A DNA stretch of 35,390 bases, taken from contig JACVCS010000037.1 in assembly GCA_016741915.1 (NCBI GenBank), positions 1 through 35,390 on the forward strand, read 5' to 3'. The notes beneath the pieces were generated by a model. The model saw nothing but the letters and a program-made list of their open reading frames with translations, did no database searches and had not been told where the DNA came from. This DNA is from Phycisphaerales bacterium (GTDB lineage Bacteria; Planctomycetota; Phycisphaerae; Phycisphaerales; UBA1924). Below, piece by piece: positions 27,115 through 35,178 of this stretch (position 1 is the stretch's first letter; every line of letters starts with the position of its first letter). A program made the translations under genes and the position numbers.

Positions 27115-28443
27115 ATGACGACGATGCCGATCCCCAAGCCGACGCCGCTGAGCACGATGCCCGTGCCGCCGATCCCGCCTGAGCTGATCCCCAAGCCCAT
27201 GCCGCTGGGCGTGTGCGTCTTTGCCGATGGCGACGTGGCGAACCTCGCGGTGGTCTTGAAGCGGACGTACAGCTTCAAGCACAACACCCGCGCGACGGTG
27301 CACGACAAGCAACTGCCGCTGAGCCTCAGCAATGTCCCGCACGATCCGCTCAGCAAAGGCCAGGTCGGCTCGTATAAGGAAGTCCCCGAGATCGTCGGCA
27401 ACCGCCCGGGGACCGACATCATCGTCCGCGCGCACGCGCGCCCCGCCTCGCCCATGACCTCGATGCGCGTCGGCGTGCGCGTCGGCTCGCTGAACCACGA
27501 AGCCGAAGTCATCGGCGACCGAAACGCCGACCTCGTGCAAGGCAAACTCGTCTTCTCGCCCGCGAAGCCCTTCGAATCCATGCCGCTGCGCTGGGAGCTT
27601 GCCTATGGAGGCGAAGACCAGATCTTCAAAGCCGACCTTGGCAACCAGATCGCCAAGCACATGAATAGCGAGCAGCTCCGCAAGACCTTCGCCTTCGCGC
27701 AGGATCTGAAGAAGCCGATCCCGCCGATCGCGTATCCGCGGAACCGCGTGGGCAGTGGGTATTGCCTGACGACCGACGTGAAGCTCGCAGCGGGGCGCGC
27801 GCTGCCGAACATCGAACGTGTGAACGACCGCCTGACGCCCGAGCGCTTCATCTGTTCAGACCCCGCACGCTGGCATCAGCAGCCGCTGCCGATCGGCTTT
27901 GATTTCATGAGCGTCTTTGAGTTTCCGCGCACGGCGATGATGGGCCTGCCGCCGATCTGTGATGCCCCGCTCGATTCGCTCGCGGAGGTCACTCGAGGCT
28001 TCGTCCCCGCGGGGTACTGCAAGGGCAACTTCCTCACCGCGGAGCGCAACGCCCAGCCCGGGCTGATCCATCCGCTGCTGGGGCGGTGCGCGCCGCTGGG
28101 CCTGCGGAGCGAGACGCTCTTGGGCGACGAGACCATCACCCTCACGGGCATGCACCCAGCCCACGAACAACTCGCCGTGGTTTTGCCGCGTCAGCGTGTG
28201 CAGTTCTCCATCCCCGTCCGTGAGAAGTTCATCGAGGCCTTCGGCGATCTCGCCCAGGTCTTCATCGACGTTGACCAAAGCCTGCTCACGCTGATCTGGA
28301 TCGCCCGCACGCCCTTGCAACGCGCGCTCCAGCCCGGCGACGACGCGAAGATTCTCGAAGGCACAAAGTGGCGCACGCTCGACGACAGCGGCGCCGGCCC
28401 GCAAGCAGGCCCGATGAGTTCGGGCGGGAGGGCCGCGTCATGA
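27115..28443 (+). CDS. DUF2169-type T6SS adaptor protein (second copy)
   Basis: A 442-residue second DUF2169-type protein. A Pro-rich leader (about residues 1-30, repeated Pro-Ile/Met-Pro) precedes L-A-V-V-L-K-R-T-Y-S-F, the family's start block. V-I-G-D-R-N-A then precedes P-F-E-S-M-P-L-R-W-E-L-A-Y-G-G (the M-P-L-R-W-x-x-A-Y-G-G motif is the clearest DUF2169 mark). Y-P-R-N-R-V-G-S-G-Y and L-P-N-I-E follow. No clear ribosome site lies before ATG 27115; the 121-base gap upstream shows no promoter or hairpin I can support. The stop overlaps the start of the PAAR-like gene (ATGA), which ties this adaptor to that protein. Two adaptors could mean two cargos or a two-part loader. Confidence 0.87.
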   Translation: MTTMPIPKPTPLSTMPVPPIPPELIPKPMPLGVCVFADGDVANLAVVLKRTYSFKHNTRATVHDKQLPLSLSNVPHDPLSKGQVGSYKEVPEIVGNRPGTDIIVRAHARPASPMTSMRVGVRVGSLNHEAEVIGDRNADLVQGKLVFSPAKPFESMPLRWELAYGGEDQIFKADLGNQIAKHMNSEQLRKTFAFAQDLKKPIPPIAYPRNRVGSGYCLTTDVKLAAGRALPNIERVNDRLTPERFICSDPARWHQQPLPIGFDFMSVFEFPRTAMMGLPPICDAPLDSLAEVTRGFVPAGYCKGNFLTAERNAQPGLIHPLLGRCAPLGLRSETLLGDETITLTGMHPAHEQLAVVLPRQRVQFSIPVREKFIEAFGDLAQVFIDVDQSLLTLIWIARTPLQRALQPGDDAKILEGTKWRTLDDSGAGPQAGPMSSGGRAAS

Positions 28444-29912
28444 CGATGCGCATCAGCAAGTACCTGCCGATCGCGGGTCTGGGCAATGACTTCCACTGCG
28501 TGACGCCGCCGCAGGTCCCGCCCACACCACCGCCGCCCGCTCCGCCGGCACCGATCCCCAGTTACCCGTGGACGCAGATGGCCAGCAACCCCGCCTCGGG
28601 GCTGATCTTCGGCAAGTTCACGTACAAAGTGACAACCGAAGGCATGGGCGACATCCTGATGGGTCACGACTGGGGCATGTTGCAGCCGCACATCCCCAAG
28701 CCGCCGTACACCGCCACGCCCGCGCTGATCACCACGCTCTTCGGCGCGAGCTTCAAGTACTTCCTGCCCAGTTACGCCGTGCAGCAGACACCCACGGGCG
28801 GCGCGATCGCCGCGGCGGGTCCGTCGGGCTCCGCGGTGGCGATCAGCACACCCGCCTTTGTGATCCCGTGCCAGGTGTGCATCGACGTCGGCGGCGGGCC
28901 GTGCTCGCTCGTCGCCCCCACGGGTGTGGGCTTTCAGATCCCCAGCACGCGCTGGGTCGGCTTCACGTGGAGCGACTTGGCCGCGGGCATGATCTCGATG
29001 GCCGCCGACGCCGCCACCGCCGCCGCCAGCGGCGCGATGGGCAACGCGATGACCAAAGGGGCCGAGGGGATCGCCGCGGGCATCATCGTGGGCGTCATGA
29101 TGAACACGATGGGCGGGCTGATGCAATCGGTCTTCAACTCGGCATTCCCCACGTGGGGCGGCCTCGCAGGTGGTGCAGCGGTGATGGCCACCAGCGTCTT
29201 CGGTGCACCCGCCGCCATCGGGCTCCTCGGCGGCCGCGCCGCCGACGCCGTCGGTGGAAGCGAGCGCCCCTGGGACACAGGCCCGGCCGACGGCACCGCC
29301 GACGCCCCACCCCCAGCGGGCTCAACATCCTCCGCCTCAACCGCCGGTACGGGCGGCGCGGGTGGCTCGGGTGGTGCAGGCGGTGCAGACGGCGGGGCCG
29401 GTGGCGCTGGTGGTGCAGGCGGAGCGGGTGGCGCTGATGGTGGCGCGGGCGGTGCGGGCGGTTCATCCGCCGGTGCCGACGGCGGCGCGGGCGGCTCCAG
29501 CAGCTCCAGCAGCTCGCCCAGCGGCGGAACCTCGGGCGGATCCGACGGCGGTTCGGGCAGTTCCTCGTCCTCTTCTTCCTCATCAAGTTCAAGCGCCGGC
29601 TCATCGGGCGGCTCGTCCAGCTCATCGAGTTCGTCCAGCGATCCCGCCTCCGGTGGCACTTCCGGTGGCACCAGCGGCGGCGGCAGCTCCTCGTCATCCT
29701 CCGACCCCGGCGCAGGCGGCGCGGGCGGCAGTAGCAGTTCATCATCTCCCGCAGGCGCGGGTGGTGCCGGCGGTTCCAGCGGCGGCGGTTCCTCGTCCTC
29801 ATCAGGCGCGGGCAGTTCGGGCGGTGCCGCGGGCGACGACTCCGGCGGCGTCTGCGGGCCCGACGACGGCGCGTCCGGCGGCACCTCGGGCGCCAACTCC
29901 TCCAGCATGTAA
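28440..29912 (+). CDS. PAAR-like (DUF4150-style) spike-tip protein with Gly/Ser-rich tail
   Basis: A 490-residue protein starting at ATG 28440, four bases inside the previous gene. Residues about 10-45 carry H-C-V-T-P-P followed by a Pro run and P-I-P-S-Y-P-W, like the C-x-T-P...P-I-P-Y-P-N pattern of PAAR-like DUF4150 proteins. A second Cys/Pro block lies at about 140-165 (F-V-I-P-C-Q-V-C-I-D). Then comes a hydrophobic, small-residue region at about 178-285 that could contain membrane-inserting helices (M-I-S-M-A-A-D, I-I-V-G-V-M-M). From about 302 to the end it is almost only Gly, Ala, Ser and Asp, with runs of eight to ten serines. No toxin domain is visible after the tail. The PAAR-like call depends on the motif and on position after DUF2169; otherwise it is an unknown membrane-active protein. 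Confidence 0.68.
   Translation: MTMRISKYLPIAGLGNDFHCVTPPQVPPTPPPPAPPAPIPSYPWTQMASNPASGLIFGKFTYKVTTEGMGDILMGHDWGMLQPHIPKPPYTATPALITTLFGASFKYFLPSYAVQQTPTGGAIAAAGPSGSAVAISTPAFVIPCQVCIDVGGGPCSLVAPTGVGFQIPSTRWVGFTWSDLAAGMISMAADAATAAASGAMGNAMTKGAEGIAAGIIVGVMMNTMGGLMQSVFNSAFPTWGGLAGGAAVMATSVFGAPAAIGLLGGRAADAVGGSERPWDTGPADGTADAPPPAGSTSSASTAGTGGAGGSGGAGGADGGAGGAGGAGGAGGADGGAGGAGGSSAGADGGAGGSSSSSSSPSGGTSGGSDGGSGSSSSSSSSSSSSAGSSGGSSSSSSSSSDPASGGTSGGTSGGGSSSSSSDPGAGGAGGSSSSSSPAGAGGAGGSSGGGSSSSSGAGSSGGAAGDDSGGVCGPDDGASGGTSGANSSSM
29347..29905 (+). repeat. Gly/Ala/Ser low-complexity coding tract
   Basis: The 3' third of the PAAR-like gene is built from GGNGCNGGN and AGC/TCN-type short repeats encoding Gly-Gly-Ala and poly-Ser blocks. 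Serine codons are mixed (TCC, TCG, AGC, TCA), so the tract is kept by selection on composition or is old, not a fresh single-codon expansion. Confidence 0.8.
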
Positions 29913-29953
29913 CCCGTTCACCTCCCGCAGCGATTCACCACCCACCTCCGCGA

Positions 29954-30226
29954 TCACCCGATCCGCAGGAGCAACTGCGCAATCACCCTGCCCCCGCGCA
30001 CCACGCACAGCCCATAGTTCGCGCACGCCCCGGGCGAGATGTGCGCTTTCGAGTCATAGATCCACAGCTCGTCGCCGCCCTTCATCGAGGCCTTCATCTT
30101 CTCCCACGCGTCGTGCGAAGCGCCGAGCGCCCGCCCGCCGTGCGCGCTCGGATCGGTGTGGATCCGCTCCGCTTCCTCAACGCTCACACGCCGGTAGAGC
30201 CAGCTTGTCCGCACGCTCTCGCTCAT
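29954..30226 (-). CDS. Hypothetical 90-residue protein
   Basis: A small protein on the minus strand, convergent with the PAAR-like gene (41 bases apart) and divergent from hrpA. I take ATG at 30226-30224; the frame is open upstream to 30457 but that part lies inside hrpA. Content is R-R-V-S-V-E-E-A-E-R-I-H-T-D, then A-W-E-K-M-K-A-S-M-K-G-G-D-E-L-W-I-Y-D-S, then G-L-C-V-V-R-G-G-R-V-I-A. The G-D-E-L-W-x-Y-D-S and V-R-G-G-R-V pattern looks like a small folded beta domain. No function is recognised. No ribosome site is seen; a TATGCT box just upstream would give a nearly leaderless message. It is not an obvious member of the T6SS cassette. Confidence 0.65.
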   Translation of the reverse strand: MSESVRTSWLYRRVSVEEAERIHTDPSAHGGRALGASHDAWEKMKASMKGGDELWIYDSKAHISPGACANYGLCVVRGGRVIAQLLLRIG

Positions 30227-30272
30227 GGTGCCAAAAGCATACCGCCGCACCCGCGGTGATACCCTCGCCCCT
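30227..30272. promoter_or_regulatory. Divergent promoter region, hrpA and 90-residue gene
   Basis: Only 46 bases separate the two starts. On + there is TGA-TACCCT (30257-30265) ending seven bases before GTG 30273. On - a TATGCT box (30243-30238) ends eleven bases before the ATG. Neither gene has a Shine-Dalgarno site, so both messages may be leaderless or nearly so. No clear -35 boxes. Confidence 0.35.
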
Positions 30273-33200
30273 GTGCCCATCGATCCGCAGTCCATCCTCT
30301 CCCGGCTCAACGCCGTTTCCATCGCCGAAGCCGCGGCCATCCGCCGCGCCCTCACCGCCCTTTCCACCACCCCGCGCGAATCCGACCTCGCCCCGCTGAT
30401 CAAACGCCTCGAACTCGCCGAGCAACGCACGCAGGCCCGCGCCGCGAGCATCCCCACGCCCCGCTTCGATCAAGACCTGCCCGTCATCGCCCGCCGAGAC
30501 GACATCGCCCGCGCCATCCGCGATCACCAGGTTGTCATCGTCGCCGGCGCCACCGGCAGCGGCAAAACCACCCAGCTCCCGCAGATCTGCCTCTCGCTGG
30601 GCCGGGGCGTCCGCGGCACCATCGCCCACACCCAGCCCCGCCGCCTCGCCGCCCGCGCCGTCGCCTCACGCATCGCCCACGAACTCAACGTCAACCTGGG
30701 CGAAGAGGTCGGCTTCAAAGTCCGCTTCAACGACCGCTCGGGCCCGCGCACGCTCATCAACCTCGTCACCGACGGCGTGCTCCTCGCCGAGGCCACGGGC
30801 GATTCGGGCGACCCGCTCCTGCTCGCCTACGACACCATCATCATCGACGAAGCCCACGAACGATCGCTGAACATCGACTTCCTGCTGGGCTACCTCAAGG
30901 GCCTGCTCCCCAAACGCCCCGACCTCAAGCTCATCATCACCAGCGCCACCATCGACCCGCGCCGCTTCAGCGACCACTTCGGCGGCCCATCCCTCGCCCC
31001 CGTCATCACCGTCGAAGGCCGAACGTTCCCGGTTGAACTCCGCTACCTCCCGGGCGACGAGCGCGACTTTCTCTCGGGCCAGGTCGACAACACCCTCATC
31101 GTCGACGCGGTGAGCGAACTCTGTTCACCCAAGCTCCCCGTCGGCGACATCCTCGTCTTCCTGCCGGGCGAGCGCGAGATCCGCGCCGCCGCCCGTGCAG
31201 TGCAAGCCGCGGGCTTCAGCAACGCCGACGTCCTGCCGCTCTATTCACGTCTCAGCGAGAGCGAGCAGGACCGCGTCTTTTCACCTTCGCCGCCGGGGCG
31301 ACGCAAGATCGTCCTCTCCACCAACGTCGCCGAAACCTCCCTTACCGTACCGGGCATCCGCTACGTCGTCGACGCCGGGCTCGTTCGTCTCGACCGCTAC
31401 GACCCGAAGCGCAAAATCTCCTGCCTGCCCATCGAGCCCGTCTCCATCGCCAGCGCCGACCAGCGCGCCGGGCGTTGCGGCCGCGTCGCCGAGGGCGTCT
31501 GCATCCGCCTCTACGACGAAGCCCAGCTCCGCTCACGCCCGCGCTTCACCGATCCGGAGATCCTCCGAACCGATCTCGCCTCGGTCCTGCTGCGCTGCAA
31601 GTCCCTCAACCTCGGGCCCATCGAGTCCTTCCCGTTCATCGATCCGCCCGCCCCCGCCTCGATCCGCGACGGGCTCGACACTCTCTTCGAACTCCACGCC
31701 CTCGACTCGCGCGACCAAGCCGCACCGCTCACACCCGTCGGCCGCCGCCTCGCCTCCCTCCCGGTCGATCCGCGCGTCGGGCGCATGCTCATCGAGAGCG
31801 CCGACCGCAACTGCCTCCCCGAGCTCCTCGTCATCGCCTCCGCGATCGAATCCCAAGACCCGCTCCAACGCCCGCCCGCGATGCAGGCCCAAGCCGACGC
31901 CGCCCACGCAACCTTCAAGAGCGAGTCGAGCGACTTCACCACGCTGCTGAACCTCTGGCGGCTCTACCACGAGTACGCCCGAGGCGACGACGCCGACGCG
32001 CCGGGCCCCGCACGCTGGTGCCGCGAGCACTTCGTCTCCATCGCCCGCATGCGCGAGTGGACGGACCTGTTCTTTCAACTCGCCGGCGCCGCCCGCGACG
32101 CGGGCCTGCTGAGTAAATCGCAACCCTTCGACCCGGGCAATATTCCGCACGCAAGTCCGGAGGCCCTGCACCGCTCGCTCCTCGCCGGGCTGCTCACGAG
32201 CGTCTGCTGCCGCGACGACGCCGCCGACAGCTTTCAGTACCGCGCCGTCCGCGGCAACCTCGTGCACATCTTCCCCGGCTCGGGCCTCTTCAAGAAACGC
32301 CCGAAGTGGATCCTCGCCGCGGAGCTCGTGCAGACCACCAAGCTCTACGCCCGCACCGTCGCGCCGATCGACCCAACGTGGATCGTCGAGGCGGCCCCGC
32401 ACATGCTCGACGCCAACGTCGAAGGCCCGCACATCGACCCGGAGACTTCCGAGCCTTCATGCTTCCAGACGCTGAAACTCGCGGGGCTGACGGTGCAGCC
32501 GCGACGAAGGGTGAACCTCTCGCAGGCCGATCCTGCGGCCGCCCGCGCCCTGCTGATCAACAAACTGCTGATCGACAACCAGCACCCCTCGCCGCTGGAC
32601 TTCAGGCACCACAACGCGGAAGTCCTTTCGCACGCCGAGCAGCTCCGCGCCCGCCTGCGCAGGACCGACGAACTCATCGACCGCGCCGCGCTCTTCACGC
32701 GCCTGAACGAGATCATCCCCAAGCCCATCGCCTCGCGTGTGGACTTTGACCGCTGGTACACAACCCTCCGCCGTGAGAAACCGGGCACACCCGACCCGCT
32801 GCGCTTCACGCTTCAGCAGGTCGTGCTTCCAACCGCCCAAGCCGCGCTCGACCCGGCGCTCTTCCCCGATGAACTCACGCTCGAAGCCGCGGACGATGAG
32901 TTCCTCTGCCCGTTGACCTACCGCCTCAGCCCCGGCAAAGACGCCGACGGCGTCACCGCCCGTCTCCCGCTGCTCGCCCTGCCGCTGATTGCCCCGCACC
33001 GCTGCACGTGGGGCGTGCCCGGCTGGCTGAGCGAGTCCATCGCCTCGCTCATCAAACAACTCCCCCGCGCCGAGCGCTCCGCCCTCGAAGCCGCCTGGCA
33101 AGCCTCCGCCGCCGATGCGACCGTCAGCGAGAAGGACCGCCCGCGCCGCATCGCTCTTGATCTCGCCGGGCTGATGACCTTCGCACAGGCACCGCTGCCC

Positions 33201-34565
33201 GAGGCCCTGAGCGAAGCCGCCGACATCGCACTCGGCGTCACCATCGCGCCGAATCTCTGGCCCATCTCCGCTTTGCCCGACTACCTCCTTCTTCGCCTTG
33301 AAGTCACCGACCACAAAGGCCAGATCATCGCCCACGGCCGCGACGCCAAGGCCCTCCAAACCCGCCTCGCCCCACGCATCGAACGCGCCCAGGCCGTCGC
33401 ACAACGCAAAGCCTTCGCCCGCACGAACATCAAGTCGTGGGACTTCCCCGACCTGCCCGACTCCGTCGCACGCCAAAGCGAGAACGCCGACGCGGGCGAC
33501 GACGAGCACGACGACGCGCCAAGCTCGGACGCTTCGCACGCAACCTCCGCATCATCGACCGCATCAACCGTTGCGTACCCCGCCCTCGTCGATCAGCGCA
33601 CGCACGTAAACCTCACGCTCGAAGCCGACCAGTCGCGTGCCGAGGCGATCACACGCCTCGGCGTCCGCCGACTCTTCGTCCTCAGCGCCCGCGACGAACT
33701 GCTGCTTCGCATCGACGCCCTGCCGAACATCGCCGAGATCGAGAACTGGTTTTCCTCCGGTGGAAGGAGTGGGGGGGGTGGGGGGCTTGGCACGCCCGGC
33801 GACCTCCGCGACGATCTCATGTGCATCACCGCCGAGCGCGTCTTCCTCGCCGGCCAAGCCCCGATCCGCACCCGCGAGGCCTTCGAGCTCCGCCGAGAAA
33901 CCAACTGGGGCCGATTGGGTCAGACGCTCATCGACACCGCCAATGTCCTCGCCAAGATCCTCGAGCCGCGGTACCTCGTCGCCAAACGTCTCTCCAGCGG
34001 CACCAACCGCCTCTGGGCCGCGAGCATCGCCGACATCCGCGAGCACGCCGCGTACCTCATGCCCCAGGGCTTCCTGCACACGCTTCCTTGGGAGCGTCTG
34101 CAGCGATATCCGCTCTACGCCCAAGCCATGCGGCAGCGTCTGCTCAACCTCCGCGAAGACGGCAGCAACGCCGAGTCCGACGCCCTCGCGCAGCTCTCGC
34201 CCTACCACAAGCGCTTCACCGCCTACGTCGCGCGCCAGCTCGCCATCCGCCAGGAAGAAGCCGCCGCCGCGGTGGCCGAGGGCGACCACACCGCCGCGAT
34301 GAAATCCTCCCCACATCTCGCCCGCGCGGTCCCTGCCTCGCGCCGTGCGGCCCCGACGATCAACCTCGACGCCGGTCACTTCTCATTGCAGCCCGGCTCG
34401 CTCAGCCCCGCCGCCGAGAACTACCGCTGGGCGCTGGAAGAGTTCCGCGTCGCCCTCTTCGCCCCGGCGTTGCTCGGCTCACCCGAGGCCGCCGCCAAAG
34501 CCGCCGACCGCAAGAAGCTCGACGAGCTGGCCAAGCGACTCGACGAGCCGAAGGGGATGAAGTGA
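30273..34565 (+). CDS. hrpA: HrpA-type DEAH-box ATP-dependent RNA helicase
   Basis: A 1430-residue DEAH/RHA helicase (E. coli HrpA is about 1300). Walker A G-A-T-G-S-G-K-T is at 92-99, D-E-A-H at 192-195, and motif III S-A-T about 35 residues later. Motif VI Q-R-A-G-R-C-G-R is at 397-404. After these come the HA2/winged-helix and OB-fold regions. A long C-terminal DUF3418-type region completes it (P-Q-G-F-L-H-T-L-P-W-E-R-L near 1270). In E. coli, HrpA rescues stalled ribosomes on mRNA. Two low-complexity inserts are present: an acidic/Ser linker at about 1068-1100 and S-G-G-R-S-G-G-G-G-G-L-G near 1163-1174. GTG 30273 is preferred to ATG 30225, which overlaps the divergent gene's start codon and lacks a ribosome site. 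It is strongly C-rich on the coding strand, unlike the left half of the window. It appears to be a housekeeping neighbour, not part of T6SS. Confidence 0.93.
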   Translation: MPIDPQSILSRLNAVSIAEAAAIRRALTALSTTPRESDLAPLIKRLELAEQRTQARAASIPTPRFDQDLPVIARRDDIARAIRDHQVVIVAGATGSGKTTQLPQICLSLGRGVRGTIAHTQPRRLAARAVASRIAHELNVNLGEEVGFKVRFNDRSGPRTLINLVTDGVLLAEATGDSGDPLLLAYDTIIIDEAHERSLNIDFLLGYLKGLLPKRPDLKLIITSATIDPRRFSDHFGGPSLAPVITVEGRTFPVELRYLPGDERDFLSGQVDNTLIVDAVSELCSPKLPVGDILVFLPGEREIRAAARAVQAAGFSNADVLPLYSRLSESEQDRVFSPSPPGRRKIVLSTNVAETSLTVPGIRYVVDAGLVRLDRYDPKRKISCLPIEPVSIASADQRAGRCGRVAEGVCIRLYDEAQLRSRPRFTDPEILRTDLASVLLRCKSLNLGPIESFPFIDPPAPASIRDGLDTLFELHALDSRDQAAPLTPVGRRLASLPVDPRVGRMLIESADRNCLPELLVIASAIESQDPLQRPPAMQAQADAAHATFKSESSDFTTLLNLWRLYHEYARGDDADAPGPARWCREHFVSIARMREWTDLFFQLAGAARDAGLLSKSQPFDPGNIPHASPEALHRSLLAGLLTSVCCRDDAADSFQYRAVRGNLVHIFPGSGLFKKRPKWILAAELVQTTKLYARTVAPIDPTWIVEAAPHMLDANVEGPHIDPETSEPSCFQTLKLAGLTVQPRRRVNLSQADPAAARALLINKLLIDNQHPSPLDFRHHNAEVLSHAEQLRARLRRTDELIDRAALFTRLNEIIPKPIASRVDFDRWYTTLRREKPGTPDPLRFTLQQVVLPTAQAALDPALFPDELTLEAADDEFLCPLTYRLSPGKDADGVTARLPLLALPLIAPHRCTWGVPGWLSESIASLIKQLPRAERSALEAAWQASAADATVSEKDRPRRIALDLAGLMTFAQAPLPEALSEAADIALGVTIAPNLWPISALPDYLLLRLEVTDHKGQIIAHGRDAKALQTRLAPRIERAQAVAQRKAFARTNIKSWDFPDLPDSVARQSENADAGDDEHDDAPSSDASHATSASSTASTVAYPALVDQRTHVNLTLEADQSRAEAITRLGVRRLFVLSARDELLLRIDALPNIAEIENWFSSGGRSGGGGGLGTPGDLRDDLMCITAERVFLAGQAPIRTREAFELRRETNWGRLGQTLIDTANVLAKILEPRYLVAKRLSSGTNRLWAASIADIREHAAYLMPQGFLHTLPWERLQRYPLYAQAMRQRLLNLREDGSNAESDALAQLSPYHKRFTAYVARQLAIRQEEAAAAVAEGDHTAAMKSSPHLARAVPASRRAAPTINLDAGHFSLQPGSLSPAAENYRWALEEFRVALFAPALLGSPEAAAKAADRKKLDELAKRLDEPKGMK

Positions 34566-34566
34566 A

Positions 34567-34594
34567 GTCGCGAGTCGCGAGACTCGAGTCGCGA
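34567..34594. repeat. 7-bp tandem repeat after hrpA
   Basis: Four 7-bp units immediately after the hrpA stop: GTCGCGA (34567), GTCGCGA (34574), GACTCGA (34581), GTCGCGA (34588). A short simple-sequence block at the start of an 825-base stretch without a supported gene. Confidence 0.75.
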
Positions 34595-34617
34595 GCGTTA
34601 GAAGAAAGCAAGATTCA

Positions 34618-34771
34618 ACGCGGAGAGCGCGGAGGACGCAGAGGAAGACAGAGGGAATCAGAAGGCCAGTGGGGGAGGAGTGCGGTCCGAGGTTTTTCCA
34701 CTTTGCTGCTTTGCTGCTTTGCCCTTTACAGCTTTTCTCTCTTCCCCCCTCCGTGCCTCCGTGACTCCGTG
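34618..34771. repeat. Imperfect inverted-repeat element with short tandem repeats
   Basis: The left arm is GGAG-rich (34618-34652: ACGCGGAG, GCGCGGAGG, ACGCAGAGG). The right arm holds three 8-bp units CCTCCGTG, CCTCCGTG, ACTCCGTG (34748-34771), of opposite strand sense. Between them lie three copies of CTTTGC(TG/CC) at 34701-34724. The arms can pair imperfectly, so the whole could be a MITE-like or REP-like element. No gene is supported here. Confidence 0.55.
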
Positions 34772-34870
34772 GTGAATGCCTTTGGTTTGAACCCGAAGAC
34801 GCACGACCGCGAAGGCGAACGAACAACCAACCGCGTCAATATCGGACCCGAACGGAGTGGTGACGGACGC

Positions 34871-35164
34871 GACCGTGGGAGCAGTCTTTGCGCCCGACCG
34901 GAGAGCGCGGGCGGCCGCCGGAAGAGTTTTTGCGGGCACAAAAACAGTTTTTGTGCCCGAGATCAGAGCGCAAGCGGCCACAAAAACAATTTTCTCGCCC
35001 GAGATCAGGGCGAACACGGCCACAAAAAGAGTTTTTGCTGGCACGTTCAGAGCGCACGCGGGCACAAAAACAGTTTTTGCGGGCACAAAAACTCCTCCAG
35101 CGGCCGCAAAAACTCCTCCGATCCCGCACAGAACCGCAAAAACGCCGATCGCCACGTTCTCGGA
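34871..35164. repeat. 14-unit array with 21-bp period
   Basis: Units start every 21 bases from 34871 to 35144. Two kinds largely alternate: one with G-GGCACAAAAAC plus AGTTTTTG (34934, 34976, 35018, 35060) and one with GCCCGAGATCAGAGCG-like sequence (34892, 34955, 34997, 35039), giving a 42-bp super-period in the middle. Units at 35081 and 35102 share CAAAAACTCCTCC. GGGCACAAAAAC (34934-34945) and GTTTTTGTGCCC (34947-34958) form a perfect 25-base palindrome. Because 21 is a multiple of three, all frames stay open across it; these are not counted as genes. Confidence 0.8.
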
Positions 35165-35178
35165 CGGGCGGGAGGCTG

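Noticed and set aside
34871-35164. CRISPR array
   Set aside because: Units are 21 bp and contiguous with no unique spacers of constant length, and no cas genes are nearby.
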